Source: Lachnospiraceae bacterium (lineage in GTDB: Bacteria; Bacillota; Clostridia; Lachnospirales; Lachnospiraceae). Taken from it: 32,587 nt of DNA. Numbering within the stretch: the stretch's first letter is position 1; the number at the start of each line of letters is the position of its first letter. This document shows positions 30,746-32,587 of the stretch, one piece after another. Under the pieces are notes generated by a model. The model worked only from the letters and a program-made list of their open reading frames with translations. It searched no databases and was not told where the DNA came from. The stretch covers positions 1 through 32,587 of the forward strand of contig JAFZSQ010000063.1 of NCBI GenBank assembly GCA_017619295.1, in the 5' to 3' direction. Made by a program: the position numbers and the translations under genes.

Positions 30746-30814
30746 GTGCAATTTGGGGACAGACCCCTTTTTGCACGTTTCATGTGCAAAAAGGGGTCTG
30801 TCCCCAAACTGCAC
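30746..30814. repeat. 31-bp near-perfect inverted repeat containing GGGGACAGACCCC
   Basis: Arms at 30746-30776 and 30784-30814 match over 31 bp with one mismatch (a G.U pair in RNA) around a 7-base loop GTTTCAT. Each arm contains GTGCA at the edge, a run of five T or A, and TTTGGGGACAGACCCC or its complement. The GGGGACAGACCCC core is, as I recall, a widespread repetitive intergenic motif in several bacterial groups. No coding frame runs through it. Confidence 0.85.
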
Positions 30815-30822
30815 ATCCTCTA

Positions 30823-30876
30823 AATACACAACCAGAAATGCTACGGCATCGGCCGTAGCATTTCTAGTTGTGTATT
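30823..30876. repeat. 25-bp inverted repeat overlapping the stop of the 52-aa gene
   Basis: Arms at 30823-30847 and 30852-30876 match over 25 bp with one mismatch around a 4-base loop ATCG. The mismatch is a G.U pair if the RNA is read from the minus strand, which fits a structure in the transcript of the small gene whose TAG (30866 back to 30864) lies in the upstream arm. Only TTTA follows on the minus strand, so it is not a standard terminator. Confidence 0.85.
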
Positions 30877-31022
30877 ATCTCTTTCAAAAGCTTATCGAAC
30901 TCGTTGCTATCTTCAGCTAACTTCTTATTCTGGGATTCGTCGCTCCTTGCCTTCTCCTGAAAATCTTTATATATGGGATACATGCGGAACGCTTCCCGAT
31001 ACTCCATCAATACGCCACTCAT
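30864..31022 (-). CDS. Small hypothetical protein (52 aa)
   Basis: An open frame of 52 codons starts at ATG 31022 with an excellent ribosome binding site (AAGGAGG, 8 bases upstream). It begins MSGVLMEYREAFRMYPIYKDF. The product is highly charged (many Lys, Glu, Asp), has no membrane segment, and looks helical in its second half (QNKKLAEDSNEFDKLLKEI). I do not recognise it. The TAG stop lies inside a 25-bp palindrome that also encodes the last four residues. The upstream 162-base gap holds an inverted repeat and an AT-rich tract. Codon use and the ribosome binding site argue that it is real. Confidence 0.7.
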   Translation of the reverse strand: MSGVLMEYREAFRMYPIYKDFQEKARSDESQNKKLAEDSNEFDKLLKEIIHN

Positions 31023-31060
31023 AATTCATCCTCCTTGATATACGAGACCGGTTCCTTGGT

Positions 31061-31111
31061 TACATGTTGCTATATTTGGGGTTCCAGTATATATATCGGA
31101 CACAACATGTA
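31061..31111 (-). promoter_or_regulatory. Inverted repeat around the promoter of the 52-aa gene
   Basis: TACATGTTG (31061-31069) and CAACATGTA (31103-31111) are perfect 9-bp arms 33 bases apart. Between them on the minus strand is TATATATACT, which can serve as a -10. The arrangement, two half-sites flanking the -10, fits a repressor or loop-forming operator. The rest of the gap (31112-31184) is AT-rich, with T runs after the stop of the right-edge gene but no clean terminator stem. Confidence 0.45.
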
Positions 31112-31184
31112 GTATCTTAACCCCTAATTTTGAAAAAATCATGATATTTTTTTCATAATATTTCAAGGAGAATTATTTAGTTTT

Positions 31185-32587
31185 TTATGCACCTTGCATA
31201 AGTTTTGCTGTATTGGTAATTATCATCTTGGCCAGGTTCTTACCCTCGGCGGCAAGACCTGCAATAAATCTTCCATATAATACGAGAGTGTTGTCTGAGT
31301 AGGTGGAAAGTTCACCACGAAGGTATGTCTCGTAGGAGGTGTTGTACTCGGTGTCCTCGCTGGTGTGAATTGAGCGGGCATTGGCCGCCGCATCCGGGAA
31401 TTCCTCCGCGAACTCTTCCATCATTCCCACCTGAATCTGCACAATGGATTCGATTATGGCCTTCTTCTCGTCGCTTAAAACAGGGAAGTTATCCTTAATC
31501 TCATTCCATCTTTCGGGAGCTGTGCTCTCCTCCATTCGGCCGTATTTCTCGGCTATGAGGTTTCTGCCTGTGGCGTTGGCCTCCATGAAATCGGCGATGT
31601 AGCTATTAAGCATCTCCTCAGTCCATGTCATATACTGGCTCTTTCGCATTATCTCGAAGGTGGTCCAATCGTCCTGGCAGCTGGCTCTTCCGCCTTCATT
31701 CGTTGCCTTGTCAAAAGCCACCCACTCTAATCTTGTGATTGTGTTAACCAGATCCGCCTTTGTATCTGCCCCGGAAATGACATCGTGGTGGGCAAGATAG
31801 GAATCATTTAACTCGGTCAGTCCAAGTTTCTTAAGCTTTCCTACTATATCCAGTGCAATTTCTTCAATCAGCTTCTTATTGCTGTCAAAATCGTTTAAAT
31901 TCTCCGCTATCCTCTCAAGGCTGCCTTTAATGAAGATATCCTGTTTCTCCATGCCCTTTGAAAGCCACTTGTAAATGGGGGCATACTGCCTGTTTAGAAG
32001 ATAAACAAGCTTCATGGTATGTTCTATGAAGCTTCCAAGACAGATGGCTGCGGATACTTTATCGCCTCTTTTTGAAACCCTTTCGTAGTTGTACTGTCCG
32101 TACTGGGAAACTTTGGCAAGCTCTGTTGCTATCTTCTTTCTCCATACGGTATCGGGATAGTAGTTAAGGAGAATATTTCTGATTTTGCTAAATTCTCCGT
32201 AAGAATCAGTGAATACTTCACCGTTTGTGGCCTTGTTGAGGTTACAGTCCTCCAAAGCCATCCAAAGGTGGTTCTGAACATAGTTGATGTCGCCGCGCTC
32301 ATCCCTTATATCAAGGCCAAGAACTTTGGCGTACCACTCACTTATTTCAAATACGCCCACGCGCCTTCCGGCTTCCTTGGTGGTAAGCCTGGTGTAGCCC
32401 TTATACCTTATGGGAAGCTCCTCGTAGGCATTCTGCAAATCTTCCCCGATTTCTTTATAAATGGGGCCGGGGAGCCACATCTGAAAGCCCGGTCCAAAGT
32501 CATGGTCTGCGGACGCATCATCGTCATACCCTAAGCATTCCGAGCCTTCTCCAACAAGTCCAACGGCAATAAGGTCTTTGTAGAGGG
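31185..32587 (-). CDS. DUF4037-type nucleotidyltransferase-like protein (5' end beyond the window)
   Basis: The frame is open from the stop at 31185 to the right edge (467 codons visible). An internal ATG at 32480 is not the start, because conserved sequence precedes it: GLVGEGSECLGYDDDASADHDFGPGFQMWL. The GEGSE segment followed by the DHDFGPGF acidic motif is the mark of DUF4037 proteins, which have a nucleotidyltransferase-like fold; the two Asp of DHD would bind metal. The remaining 400 residues are helical and rich in Trp and Tyr. DUF4037 proteins are of unknown function, and a role in nucleotide transfer to a small molecule or protein is only inferred. The true start is outside the window. 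Confidence 0.85.
   Translation of the reverse strand, partial: LYKDLIAVGLVGEGSECLGYDDDASADHDFGPGFQMWLPGPIYKEIGEDLQNAYEELPIRYKGYTRLTTKEAGRRVGVFEISEWYAKVLGLDIRDERGDINYVQNHLWMALEDCNLNKATNGEVFTDSYGEFSKIRNILLNYYPDTVWRKKIATELAKVSQYGQYNYERVSKRGDKVSAAICLGSFIEHTMKLVYLLNRQYAPIYKWLSKGMEKQDIFIKGSLERIAENLNDFDSNKKLIEEIALDIVGKLKKLGLTELNDSYLAHHDVISGADTKADLVNTITRLEWVAFDKATNEGGRASCQDDWTTFEIMRKSQYMTWTEEMLNSYIADFMEANATGRNLIAEKYGRMEESTAPERWNEIKDNFPVLSDEKKAIIESIVQIQVGMMEEFAEEFPDAAANARSIHTSEDTEYNTSYETYLRGELSTYSDNTLVLYGRFIAGLAAEGKNLAKMIITNTAKLMQGA

Overview
The window looks like chromosomal DNA of an anaerobic, plant-fibre-using Firmicute, most likely Lachnospiraceae (Butyrivibrio or Pseudobutyrivibrio-like). This rests on low-to-mid GC, strong AGGAGG ribosome binding sites, a perfect CIRCE element, sugar-binding lipoproteins, and a cellobiose 2-epimerase closely resembling the Ruminococcus albus enzyme as I remember it. 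The assignment is inference; there is no rRNA in the window. I see no tRNA, insertion sequence, phage gene or CRISPR array.

Left third (1-9000): housekeeping and small regulatory operons. A PAP2 phosphatase precedes a partial gene at the left edge (minus strand). Divergent to it are truA and a metallophosphoesterase (plus). An SPFH/band-7 protein, a phosphopantetheinyl transferase and a zinc-ribbon membrane protein with a Trp/Asp/Ser tail form a minus-strand operon that meets truA-mpe stop to stop. Next come a CsoR-like metal sensor and a three-gene operon (CPBP protease, YDERQ-type membrane protein, Cro/CI-type regulator). That operon's promoter carries a 13-bp direct repeat over a consensus -35.

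Middle (7900-19400): a large minus-strand carbohydrate locus. A CUT1 ABC transporter (binding lipoprotein plus two permeases) and a CE2-type acetylesterase come first. A LacI regulator, fructokinase, YihS-like mannose isomerase, cellobiose 2-epimerase, secreted GH18 glycosidase and diguanylate cyclase follow. A coherent reading is uptake of acetylated beta-manno- or gluco-oligosaccharides, intracellular deacetylation, 2-epimerisation of the reducing end, and routing of free mannose through fructose to fructose-6-phosphate. No GH130 phosphorylase, beta-mannosidase or mannanase is present in the window. A GGTAAA-type motif recurs at the CUT1 and lacI promoters and may be the LacI operator.

Centre (19500-22100): a CIRCE-controlled Hsp20 and a methyl-accepting chemotaxis protein, with a cluster of hairpins and a very strong terminator after hsp20.

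Right (22300-32587): an alpha-galactoside locus. A CUT2 (ribose-type) ABC transporter with two permeases and an intracellular GH36 alpha-galactosidase form a minus-strand operon. A divergent AraC-type regulator lies upstream, with an 11-bp direct repeat at 21-bp spacing between them. Beyond it are a small HPr-like protein lacking the phosphorylatable His, two long near-perfect inverted repeats (one containing GGGGACAGACCCC), an unlisted 52-aa gene whose stop lies inside the second palindrome, and a DUF4037 nucleotidyltransferase-like gene running off the right edge.
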